From: Evernia prunastri
Taxonomy: Eukaryota; Ascomycota; Lecanoromycetes; Lecanorales; Parmeliaceae
Reading direction: 5' to 3'
DNA: 48,799 nt
Assembly: GCA_003184365.1 (NCBI GenBank)
Contig: NKYR01000201.1
Location: 1 to 48,799 of the forward strand
Shown here: positions 10,920 to 22,334 of the stretch, piece by piece
Layout of the letters: each line of letters begins with the position of its first letter
Position numbering within the stretch: position 1 is the first letter of the stretch
The notes under the pieces: generated by a model
Databases searched by the model: none
Seen by the model: only the letters and a program-made list of their open reading frames with translations
Told to the model about the DNA's origin: nothing
Made by a program: the position numbers and the translations under genes

Positions 10920-13737
10920 ATATTCTCGTCGATAAGAAAGATCTATAGCGATCTCGCTATATTCTCTAATTATACAATATCTTTTAGTGCAAAGTTTCAA
11001 CTTTCTTTCTTATAAGTTTTAAACTTCTTTCGAAAAAATTGAAAAGATACTATTTGCGTAAGTAGAACATTATTCAAGTTATCGAATTTCTCGAAAGTCA
11101 AGAAATATCGTTATTAAAAGACGATCGAAGAAAGATCTTACTCGAAAAGTAGTTGAGTTTCTTTCGTATAAGCACGCTTAGCTATTTTCTTCGCCGATTA
11201 CACTGAAATCTTAATTCTCAATAATTTCTAAACTTCTTTCGACGAAGTTCGACTCGATAACGCAGTGCTTGACGAAATGATCTAAGAATTTCTAAAAATC
11301 GTCGATAACACGACTTAAAAATTGTTGATAATCTTCGTAGTCTAAAATTCTTGATAATCTTCGAAACGTTTAGTGACTTCGAGATTCTTGATAGCTCTTT
11401 CTTATAGTCGTCGACGAGCTTCGAAGCATATTCGAGATTCTTGACATTATATCATCTGTTATACTCGAGATCGTAATCTTTTCATTTCACGAGATATTTC
11501 GTAGCTAATTCGCGTCTCTTACGTATAATTTTTTTATTGAAAAATCGATCAATCTCGTAAGACTTAAATACGTCGATATCGTCTTTAACGAAGATAAACG
11601 AAGAATAATCGAGTCTGAGACGCGAGAAAGAATCTTCTTCGATAAAAGATATAGATTTCAATTATATTATAATAAAAACCAAATACGTTCGTTAATTCTC
11701 GAAGATATTAAGACGATAGACGAGTCGTTCTACACGCTTTAGAATTTAAAAAGAATCGATATATTACTAAGCGAGCTTCTTTGTAATTTCTAAATTTATT
11801 AAAATATTATAGTTCTTATATAGACGTAATAATATTTAATCGTCAACTTTGAAAAATATAAGCTAATAACGTCGATTATAGTGAAATTTGTTTGACATTT
11901 GAGCGAAGTCAATAATATTCTTTATCGTAATGCGTGTTATGAAATAATTGACTTACGATAAAAGCTTACTTAGTAAATCGAATAATCTATTTAATATAAA
12001 TTCGTAGACGACTTTATTTAAATTATTCTCGAAATTCGTCGAATTATTCAATATGATCTAAAGTCGAAGTAGCGTTTTAGATTATATCGACGACTTGTTT
12101 AAGATATAAACGTAGAATCTTAAAACGATCTCAGTAGTCTGATTCGTACGCTCGTTAATATTATTAGTCTAAAAATAATAGACGATAAAATATAGTAACT
12201 TCACGTCGAGTAGCTTGAAAAGCGAAGCTTATAGCTTCGATAAGAATTTCGAATCTCGATCACTAATAATAACTTTCGAAATTTTTCAATCGATAAGATT
12301 CAGACGCTTAAGAAGTATCTTAATTTATTCGACTATTATTTAGATAGATTTATTAGTTATTAATTAAATTGCTTTAATAAATTTGTAAGTTCTCGATATT
12401 ATAATATCGAGAGAATCGTTAAATAGAGATAATATTAATATAAAATCAAGCGTTAAGATATAACACGATATCGAGAATAACGAGATAAACTGAAGTTTGT
12501 CGTAGAAAGCGTGTCGACGAGTCTATAAGATCTAACATTTCGAGCAACATCGAATAAATTCTCGTAACTGCTTAACGAGATTATATATATATTAAAAAGA
12601 CGCGACGATCTCGTAGTATCTTTGAAAATTAGAATAATTATTAAAATTATATATAACAGTAAGTACTTTCTTGATAAGATTTGAGAATATATATAGACGT
12701 TAAAATTTTAAAACTTTATCAACATAAAAGATCAAGTTCGACTTCTGAAAGTCTTTCTGAAAAAACTCGAAAGATATCGACTCTGCTAAGTTCGACGACG
12801 ACATCAATTCAGACTCTATAGACGAATTCGAACGAGACGAAAAATATAAATCTGCTTCGATAGCTAACAGAGTTTTTTTTCACACAAATAATAAGAAAAC
12901 GACGTTTTCGTCGAGAATTATATTTTCGTTTAGCTACTAAGAAATACGCTTTTAATAGATATTCTTTTAATAATCAAGCACGCATTTATCGTGAAAAGAC
13001 GTCTTTATTTGTATTAAGATAGCGATGAAAAAGACGTCTGCGTAAAGAGCGTTAAGCTCGAAATAATTCGACGTCAACGTGTGATTTATATTAAGACTGA
13101 CGAGTTTTGATAAGACGTTCGAAACGATATACTTCTTTCTCGACTTATATCTAACGTTAAAATTAAATTAACGTAAAAATTAAGAAGCTTGAACGAGTTT
13201 AATATTTATACGTATAGTAGAAGTTATAGATATAATGAAATTCTAATTCATAATATTAAGAATAGCGAAGTGATTTGTCTGAACTTTTACGAGATGCTTC
13301 GAAAATTCTATTAAGTATTTAACTTTCTTGAAAATTTATACGAATTTTACGATTTTCAACTTTGTAGATTAATAATTACTTTCGACGACGATTAGCAGTC
13401 TTGATAAAAATAAGATAGATTCTATATCGACGCGTGTAGTTTACTTCTCGAATTTAATCTTTTTATCGTTTTTGACGTGAAAGACTACGACGTCGAAATC
13501 GAATTCTTTCGAGGCGTTTAAGTTAATCTAAAGAACTCGATTACTACTACAGTATATTAGAATCGAGAGTTTCGATAATACTTTTTAAAAAAGTTGAAAG
13601 AATATCGCTTATACTTCGATAGAATCGTTAAAACGCTTTTTTAACGAGAATTAATATTTAGTTATAAAAGCTTCTTTAAAAAGTAAGATCTTTAAATTTT
13701 AAAGCGACTTCGCGAGCTATACGTAGAAGTAAACGTA

Positions 13738-14400
13738 TTAACATAAATATTCGATAAGATCTAAATAGTGCTTTAATTCGTCGAGAATATTTAAATACTT
13801 GAGATTTAAAATCGCTTTCAACTTTTCTTCGAAAGAAATCAAATTAAAGAAATTAATTTTACGATTAAGGAGATTTACGTTTAAATATTCGAAATAAGTC
13901 TTAATAAACGACACTATAATATTATAATCTTGAAAAAGCTTAAATAACTCTCGAAGATCGCTCAAACGCTCTGATAATGTAGTAGCTTCAGTAACGATAT
14001 CGTCAATATAAATCTTTACTCTTTTGACACGTCTTAGAATTTTATTTATCTAACGTTAAACGTAAGTAATCGAGTTTATATATCTTATTATTAACACGTT
14101 GAAAGTTTCTTAATCACGATAAATTACGATTATTAATATATATTGATAATCTAAATATATACGTTATTGATAGAAGAAAGATATAATATCTATTATAGAA
14201 ATGTAATAATATTCTTCAAGCATAACGATTATCTCGTCTTATAACGACGAAATATAAGCATTACGAAGTATTAAGTTATTCAGATCTCTTATATTTATTA
14301 CTAATCAATTCTTTCTTTCGTCGTTCGATAGTGTCTTTTAAACTACGAAGATAGAATAAATAAAAGAGGTGACTATCTTCGTGTATTTCAGTCGACTCTA
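13738..14400 (-). pseudogene. Degenerate reverse transcriptase and connection domain of the inner gypsy element
   Basis: Read on the minus strand, blocks in order are NDERKN-LVINIRDLNNLI, AYISSL-DEIIVMLEEYYYIS, DIISFFYQ, ETFNVLI, and KRVKIYIDDIVTEATTLSE. The last contains an intact YxDD box, unlike the outer element. It continues into the 75-codon open frame 13965-13738, with the gypsy 'EEKLKAI...L..YL..L' segment followed by HYLDLIEYLC. Many in-frame stops show it is dead. Confidence 0.8.
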
Positions 14401-15030
14401 ACGCTAAAGTTCGTCGAAAGTATAATCAACGATTTCGCGATTCTTGATATCGAGAGAATAAATCTTAATCTTACTATTAACGCGAGATTGTCAATTATCT
14501 TTCAAAAATATTTTTATTCACTCGTTCTTAGAAACGTCGACGAATTTAATATTTATTCAAATCTGCGATAATTTCATAACGAGATTCGAAAGTGCTTGAA
14601 TAATTTTAGAATTATTAAAGATTATAACTTCGTTAGATAGTTTGAGTTCTTAATAACGAAGATTTTAGAAAATTTCAGACACGTCGAGAACGTCTGAAGA
14701 ATCTTAATACTGAGTTCTTTTAGATATTTCGAAATATTTTGACTTCGATTGAATTATAACGAAATCGACGTCGATATCGATCTAAAAATAATTCTCATAA
14801 TTTATTTTTAGCATGCTTTCAAGATTTAATTTTTTAGATATTTAAATAGACGTGTCAGACTCGTTGCGATAAAGAACGTTAGTTATAATATAATCGACAA
14901 GATGCGAGAATAAGACGAGATTTGCTTAAGTAGTCGAGATAAATAAGAAATTTCGATCGCTGAGTAAGTCGATTACTTTGATAAATAAAATCACGTCACT
15001 CTGAGAAGATACGATAATCGCTGACTTAGT

Positions 15031-15333
15031 TTAAATTTTGCGTTTAACAAATTCTTCTCGAAAGCGAGCGACTATCTTAATCTCGATTTTATAACTATTT
15101 ATACGAGCTTTCTTACTAACGACGTCGATAACGATATTTTTTAATTCGACGATATCGTTTTCGATTAACATCTTTACGCGTAAGTCGTCGACGATATATA
15201 ACTTTCTACGAATATATATTAATACTTTATTTTTATTATCGTCGATATTAGAAAAGTATAGATTTTGCGTAATATATTTTAAAGTTTTATGCTTTAAAGA
15301 TTCAACGTCACGAATCTTCAAAGACGACGTCAT
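15031..15333 (-). pseudogene. Open segment of the inner gypsy pol/protease region
   Basis: A 100-codon open stretch on the minus strand (begins MTSSLKIRDVESLKHKTLKY) lies between the gag-like end and the reverse transcriptase, where protease or the gag-pol junction would be. I recognise no diagnostic motif, so the assignment rests on position only. Confidence 0.4.
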
Positions 15334-17522
15334 TATGAAAATAATGATATTCGATACTTACTAAGCTTTTTAAACTCTATCGATAAGACTTATATTACAC
15401 TTCGTATCTAAGCAAACAATTTTCTTAATCTTAACTAAATTTAATATCACGTTAGTTATAATATATATTCAACTTCTGAAAGCAAATTCGACGTCGAGAT
15501 CGCTATTTAAAGTCTCGAACTTAATAATTTTTGAATTTATCGACTTAGAAAATAATCTCGCATTATTCTCGCTGTTCTTCTATAACTTTATTTTATTTTT
15601 ATAATTTATTCGAATATGCTTATAAAGCTTCGTCTTTAACGAAAAAGATTTTTCGCAACGACGATAGTAGATTTTAATATCGATAAAATTTGCGAATTGC
15701 TCGTTATTCGACGATAGATCGAAGTAATATATCTTATTATCTTTCTGATTCTCGTCGACAAAATAAAAAGATTAATTTTCGCTAACTTTCGTATTTTCTT
15801 TCGAAGCGACACTCTTATTCTATTGAGAATCTTTCGAATTCTCGTCGATCGATATCTAATACGCTACTATCTTAGAACGAAAATTAGATTACTATTACGA
15901 TCGATTTCTATTGTCGTCTCTTCTTGAGAATTCTCGATATTCTTAATTTTCTAAAATTAATTAAAAGTGATTCGAAGCATTCAAAGCGAACTCGTTTAAT
16001 AATAACATAATTTACAGAGATTGACGAGACTAAAATAGAGTCTATTAAAATTAATCGCTTAACTATTAGACGTAGTTAGAACTTTTAATTGAAGTAAATA
16101 TTTATATTAGTATAGAGACGATAAGGAAAGAACTATTGCGAAGCGTAGAAAGATCGATAGAATTATTCATCGTAGTACGATTATTAGTTTCATTTCGAAC
16201 CTCGCTGCTGCTGTAAATCTTACTAACGAGAATAATATCAATTAGAATTTTAATTCTAACAATTTTAATTAAATCTTTTTTATAGCGCTTAACGATGATT
16301 CATATTAAATTAAGTGTCTTTTTTCAACTTTAGAATTTGAATAAACGTAGAAATAGTCGTTATCGAGCTAGACGAATCGAGAAAAGCACGTAGCTTCGAA
16401 ATAATGTCTTAATACGCGAACGTAAGTTGATTCTAAGTACTGTCGATATTTACTAACTTAACGTATCGAAGTATTACTTATACGTAGACAGCAGATTCTC
16501 GACGTGTTCTAATATCGTAAAAATTATACTTTTGAATAATAAAATTATAAAGTACTACGTTAATAGATTCTTTGAATCTTTTAATGATTACGAAGTATTA
16601 TTTCTCGATATCGTTCTCATTAGCACGTAAATCTACTCGATTAAGATTAAAGAGCTCGACGATATATTAAATAAATATCGAGTCTCTTAAGACGATATTG
16701 ATATTATTTCGAATCAATAAAACTTCTTTAACTGTAACGAGATCTCGAATTCTTTTCACGAATAAGATAAAGCTTCGAAAGTAGATATTCTTATCGACGA
16801 TAACGATTTCATCTTCTTTATAGAATTTGTCGAGATGAGAATTAAAGTAGTTAAGATCGACTGTATTTCATTTACTCTTCTCGTTAATATCAATAGAATT
16901 CGAAGGATCTTAAGATTCGAAAGTATCGACAGACGACTGAGAATTCTATACGACGATATTAACAATTTGAATAATGAAGTCTCGCAGTTCTTAAGCGAAT
17001 ATCTATTAAGTTATATCGAATTAAAATAACTTAGATTCTATGAGGCTGTTATAGATTTCTTCTTCTATCGAGATTACTTTCGTAGTAAGTTCAAAATAAA
17101 AAGATAACTCTAAAAAAGAAAATCTTGACGATAAAGTAGATAATAAGTCGTGAAAAATATTTTTGATAGAAGAGAGATTCTCGAATAGTCGTCGAAGAGA
17201 TTAAATATCTTTCTAAAAGATAGAAAGGACTACTCGTAAATAAGATTTACTTATCGCTTAATTAAAAGATTAAGTAGAAGTATCTACTGAGTTCGAACGT
17301 GCTCTCGAGCATTCGTTTTTAATAGTACTTAAAAGATCTCGAGAAATCGATAATAGTCGAAAGATAGTTATAATAATATATCTAATCAGATAACGAACGT
17401 TCTAATCGAGAAGATTTATATATTCGTAATTGAGTTAATAAAGACGAGAGTTTTCGAAGATAAATACTATTAAGTTTTCTAGAACCTGGATTCGATAGAT
17501 AATTCGAATATAATAAAAAGTA

Positions 17523-17819
17523 CTATCGAAGATAAAAAAGAATTGTCGAGGAGAATCTATACTCTCGAGAGACGAGAGTGCACGACGAAAGAAGATAATT
17601 CTTTGAAAAAAATGTGATTCTTCGAAAGAAAGATGATTCTTCAGAAGAAAGATAATTCTTCGACGAAAGAATTATAACGTTTCGTCGAGAATTTCTAATA
17701 CTCGTCGATGAAGTTCGAATAGTCGAGTTCGAATAGCGTTTGACGAAGTTGAGAATACTTAAAAAAGACGTAGCGAAAGAACTTTGATGAAGAATACTTT
17801 TGAATTTATTAATGATCAA
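17523..17819 (-). pseudogene. Gag-proximal remnant of the inner gypsy element, with a 19-bp degenerate tandem repeat
   Basis: This is a Ser-rich open frame of 98 codons beginning just inside the right LTR, as expected for the 5' end of a minus-strand element. Within it, 17615-17671 holds three degenerate 19-bp units, TGATTCTTCGAAAGAAAGA-like on the plus strand. No zinc knuckle is seen here. Confidence 0.4.
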
Positions 17820-17849
17820 TTGATATTAATATAGATGTTGTTATTATGT

Positions 17850-17992
17850 TATAACGATAATATGCGTATGGTAGTGTGATATGTAATAAGCTTGATTCTT
17901 GCTACTGAGAAATCTACTACTAAATTGCTAAGCTACTTGTCTTAACAGCTAATTTGATAACAAAACAAGATATCCTGTCATCTACCGTGACA
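17850..17992 (-). repeat. Right-hand LTR of the inner gypsy element (5' LTR)
   Basis: This is the better preserved copy, beginning TATAACGATAATATGCG and ending CTACCGTGACA, followed directly by the target duplication CTATC (17993-17997). Because the element is on the minus strand, this is its upstream LTR. Confidence 0.88.
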
Positions 17993-17997
17993 CTATC

Positions 17998-19760
17998 GCA
18001 GTCGAATCAAGACGATTACTAATATTTAATAGTCTTTTAATCTCGAAAGTTGATTGTCGCTAAGTAAAATTATAAGATTTATAATTAAAAGTTACTCGTT
18101 ATCGTAGCGTTAATAAAATAATAACGTTATTATATAAAGAATAATACTTATTATATTGAAATTTAAACGAATTATAATATTCTTAAGAGATTTATAAAGT
18201 AAAAGAAGTTAAATTTCAGATAGATTCGATAAGCGCTGAAATTAGTTATTTATAACTTCGAAATTTTTTATCGAATAAATAAATCGAATTTTATTAATAC
18301 GCTATCGCGTCGTTTTGATTATAAAAAAGTATTATCGCTAAATATCAAATTACTATTAATCTTATAAAATAAGCTTACGCTTTAAATTAACGATAAATTA
18401 TTAAAATAAAATAAGGAGATAATCGTTTACTTTTTAGATTATAGATATTAAGATAATTATTTTAAAAAAGAAGATTTAAAACGTATTTAAAATTATTTAT
18501 AATAAATTATAGCGATTAATAAAATCATTAATAAAAAAATTACAAACTTATAATAATTAAATTAATTCTTTTAAAATTAATGCGAATTCGTCGTCTAAGC
18601 GTCGTCGAACTCGCAATAAGATATAAACTTAAGACTTTAAGAGATTATTAAAGTTTAATAACGATCTTTATATTTTTAAGAATAAGATCTTAAAAAAAGA
18701 GCTTATTAGAAGATATTATAATAATTTTCTAACAAATTATTTCGACGCTATAAAAACGTATAAACTACTTATTCGAAAATATTATTAAGACGATAGTCTA
18801 AAGTAAGTTATCGAGTATTGCAGTATATGTCAACGTATTAAAATATCGCGATATCGACTTTATAACGAGCTGGATTTTTTATCGATTTCAACGAAATCTT
18901 GAAAGAAAATTTCTATAAATTTTATTATCGACTTATTACTTAGTAAGTATAAGAGTATAGTTAACGATATTATACTCGTAATAATAAATCGATTTATCAA
19001 AATAATAAAATATATATCTGTGTTAGTTATAATCGATATCGCGAAGCTAACGAAAGTTTTTTATTTCGAAATAGTATATCGCTATAATATATCTAACGAT
19101 ATTATTAATAATAGAAACTCTATATTTATTAGTGTCTTCTAATTAGTCGTCTACTTTTATTCAAAAATTCGACGACGTTTAAATATTACTTTTTATTCGT
19201 AAATAGATAAATAAACGAAGCGTTAAAATTAAGTGTTGAAATATTTTTTGCGTGTGTTTACAAATAATAAGCAAATAAATTAAGTTAAACTTTTATCGAT
19301 AATAGAGTTTATATATATAAATAGCTAATATTTCGTTATCGAAACGATATCGTTTTTTTTATATATAAATATTATTTCGAAATTCGCTGAAAAATCGAGA
19401 ACGATTTTTTAGAGAGAAAAATACTTATTGCAAATTAAAGAGTGAAATAGTTATAAGTATTAAGAGACGATATTACTACTCGTTTACGAAGCGTTATCGA
19501 TATTTCAATTAAATAATATAATAAATATTATAAGTTTTAGATTTATAAGATAAGAGAATTAATTATATTAACGATTAAAAATTTCAAGCAGAAACGTTTA
19601 AGTAAGAAGTTAATTTATAAGTTTATAAAAAATTTTAAAATTACGAATAAGATCGAAACGTAGACGTATCGTCTATTGCTATTCGAATTTTATTGTATTT
19701 ATAATATTTTTTATATATTATTATTAAAATTTTATTATTTACGCGAGTGTAATAAGATAT
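17998..19760 (+). pseudogene. Rest of RNase H and degenerate integrase of the outer gypsy element
   Basis: Immediately after the target duplication the RNase H frame resumes (FxSRKLIVAKxNYKIYNxKLLVIVA, about 18040-18110). Integrase blocks follow: QYMSTY/KISRYRLYNELDF near 18830-18880, a VNRFIK-like core with MAKY-type strands near 18990-19060, and the region HSxTDKxTKRxNxVLKYFLRVFTNN near 19190-19270, which corresponds to the gypsy HPQTDGQTER segment. Stops and Gln-to-stop changes are frequent. Confidence 0.75.
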
Positions 19761-20176
19761 CGAATATTTTTATATAAGTTCTCGAGTTAATCGACGATAA
19801 TAAACTTTAAGAGATTAAAGAAATTATCGATAAGATTTAAATAAGAGAAGACGTCTAATATAAGATCAAATAAATCGATTGAGATAAAGAATATAATTAA
19901 TAATTGTTAGATAAAGAGCTTAGTGATATACGTAATTTGATTTAGATTTATAATTCGTAGATAAGCAATCGACGAAAGTAATTTAAAAGCGTTAAGTCTC
20001 TTATTATCGAAGAGTTTAAAGAATTACGTTAAGAATCGTCGACGAGTAAACGAAGACGACGAAATAGATTATGAAGATTAATTAAATTAATAAAATGCTT
20101 AAAAGATATTTATATTCTAATCGCGCGTCTAATCACTTACTGCGATAAAACTTAAATAAAAATTAATATTATTATA

Positions 20177-21770
20177 TTGATTGATTGATTGATTGTTTTA
20201 TACGCCTATGCTAGCTACTTATATTATTATATAATTATTTAAAAAGTGTAACGTTAAGATAAAGATTTATCGCATTAAAGTACGTGCTATTAATTTAAAT
20301 ATAATTATATTTAAAACAATTATAAAATTATCTAATAATCGATATACTCGCGCTACTATTAAAAGAAGATTATTATTTAAAAATTCTTTATTATAATTTA
20401 TAATAAGTCGATCGATTTCGTAGAGTCGAATATCGAAGTATTCGACGATATATCGTCGTCGTTTTTATTATTATTAGAATTATTTAAATTTTTTTTAAAA
20501 GACTCGATAGCTTAAGCGAGCTTACGCTCGTACTGATAAAGACTTTCAAGCTTCTTCTATTAAAACTTATTAATTTATTTTAACTTCTTTACGCGCTACT
20601 TTATCGTCGTAAATTCGATCTATAAATTAATAATTACGATAGTCGTCGTCGTAGCGATAGTTATCGTTTTATCTTGAATTTTACGTTATTAAGTAATCTT
20701 TTTATCGATATCTACTCGACGTTTTTAAACTCTGTGAAATTATTCGACGCGAGCTCGCTTACGTATTAACTTTTTTATTTTATTATATAAATAAAATAAA
20801 ATTTTATAATAGCGAGAAATTTCGCGATAATTCTTTTTATAGAGACGATAGAGAAAATTCTTATTTTTAATATAATCGTCGTTATTAATGCAAAAGCAGA
20901 TACGATATAATAAATAAGATATTAAAAATTTGTTAGTTATCGAAACGACGAGAAGTAAAAACTTGAGATATCGTTATCGATATAATAACGAAATAGTAAT
21001 TGATAGATAAATAATTATAAATAATTAAATAATATCGACGCGATGAAGATAAATATAGAATAATAATAAAGTATAAATAAAATTTATCGACGCGATGACG
21101 AAATAATAATTAATAAATAATAAAATGAAAGTAATAAAGCAGATAATAATAAGATTAATAATACTCAGTCGTATTTAAGAGACGACTGTAAATTTACTTA
21201 TTCTTGTTTTTATTATTATTATTATTATTATTATAATTGTAATAATATTTTAATACGATTAATAGACGAGTTTGCGCTATAGCGAAGTTATATTAATATT
21301 TATAAAATAAGAGAATAAGAGAGAGAGTATGTGTGTGCGATAGAAACTATAATATAATTAATATAATATTAAAGTAGCGTTGTGAGACGAAAATTAAACA
21401 CGTATAAAAGAGATTAAAGAAGTTATAAAGAAGAGAAAGTTAAGAAAGAAGAAAAATTCTTTTAATAATAAACACGTCGCTTCGCATAATCGCGTTTCGC
21501 GTCGACGAGATATCGTTATTTAAATTTGTTGTTTATCTTTATTAAAAGAAGATCTATTCTAGCTCGCTTATAATAAAGAAAATTATAATTTTATATTAAC
21601 TCTACGTCTACTCGAGAATCTACAGCTACACACTTTATCTTCTCGATACTTTCGTTTATTCTAACAAATAAAGATCGCGATATCTACGCGACGTTTATAG
21701 AAAGAAATTATCTCTATTGCAGTAAAGAGCGAAATAATTTAACTTAGATATATCAGTCGTTAGCTGCGAG
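20177..21770 (-). mobile_element. (CAAT)n-tailed element inserted in minus orientation in the outer gypsy element
   Basis: The plus strand starts with TTGATTGATTGATTGATTG (20177-20195), then the box GTTTTATACGCCTATGCTAGC. Both are the reverse complement of 7347-7386. The outer flanks carry ATTAATATTAT at 20162-20172 and again at 21771-21781, a plausible target duplication of at least 11 bp, so the element would be about 1.6 kb. The minus strand contains a coding-like, charged frame (YKKNYRKISRYYKILFYLYN ... KLIRKRARVE ... SLYQYERKLA) with RIP stops, but no reverse transcriptase motif. It lies between the host integrase and right LTR. Simple TTA repeats occur at 21209-21233. Confidence 0.55.
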
Positions 21771-22021
21771 ATTAATATTATATTATTATTATTCTATAAG
21801 AAACTCTATTATAGAGACTTTGATAAAGTGTGAATAGATAAATATTATTATATCGTCGCAATGGCGCGGCAAGCGCGAATATTATTTCTTGGCAAGTTTT
21901 CGTCACAGAAGCGTTAGCGTTCTAAATAAGTCTTTTTCTTTTCTCTTTAGAAGTTCTGAGATTTTTAATAAGTATTACTTTCTTAGACGTCTGGAAATCA
22001 GAGTCTAGAAGAGAAAACATT

Positions 22022-22334
22022 TATTAGATTATAGTATATTAGTCGTCTGCTAATCGACTATGCTTGATATCGTTATTAGATATCGAAGTATCGTTATCTT
22101 AACGACTTTTCTTGATATCGTTATTTTTTCGAATCTTACGAAAGATCGAAGATCGCGAAAGTGACGTATCTATTTCAGAGGACTTGACGAGTATACGTAT
22201 ATCGAATCTATTTTTAGATTTTAGATCTTTTTAGAGATTAGTTCTACAATTAAGTCTATTATATCTGTAACGATATTACGTCTTTTGTAGAGTCTATAGT
22301 CGTTAGCTTATCGTCAGCGACCTACGTTCTAACA
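22022..22334 (+). repeat. Right LTR of the outer gypsy element
   Basis: It starts TATTAGATTATAG (the original TG mutated to TA) and ends TTCTAACA, and is followed by the GCAAT target copy at 22335-22339. Relative to the left LTR it is less degraded in places (AGAGGACTTGACG against AAAGAATTTGACG). Confidence 0.9.

Larger units (their letters stand above)
10795..17992 (-). mobile_element. Ty3/gypsy LTR retrotransposon (inner), minus strand, nested in the outer element
   Basis: Direct repeats at 10795-10919 (125 bp) and 17850-17992 (143 bp) share TATAACG...ATATGCGTATG at one end and GTGA(C/T)A at the other, i.e. TGTAACG...GTGACA before RIP. The target duplication CTATC is at 10790-10794 and 17993-17997. 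Removing the element and one target copy restores an open RNase H frame of the host element (I-V-L-S-Q-S-N-Q-D). Minus-strand remnants are gag-like sequence to the right (17819-17523), a central region (15333-15031), reverse transcriptase (about 14400-13965), a post-RT segment ending HYLDLIEYLC (13965-13738), and presumably RNase H and integrase further left (13700-11000), which I could not resolve in detail. Confidence 0.9.
7609..22334 (+). mobile_element. Ty3/gypsy LTR retrotransposon (outer), RIP-degraded, carrying nested insertions
   Basis: The element is bounded by two 313-bp direct repeats (7609-7921 and 22022-22334), with the 5-bp target duplication GCAAT at 7604-7608 and 22335-22339. 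Plus-strand remnants follow gypsy order: a gag zinc knuckle (9109-9150), protease-like LLDCETYINLI (about 9328), reverse transcriptase (about 9980-10640), an RNase H part split by another element at 10794, and integrase (about 18800-19400). The knuckle has exact C-x2-C-x4-H-x4-C spacing, but His and the last Cys are now Tyr. The RT active site YLDDIL reads YLNNIL (10304-10321). Such changes and the many stops fit RIP G-to-A and C-to-T. The element is 14726 bp; without the inner element and its duplication it is about 7.5 kb. Confidence 0.9.

Noticed and set aside
16756..17029. Overlapping plus and minus open frames (69 and 64 codons) in the inner element
   Set aside because: Chance open frames in RIP-mutated gypsy DNA; no motif could be recognised.
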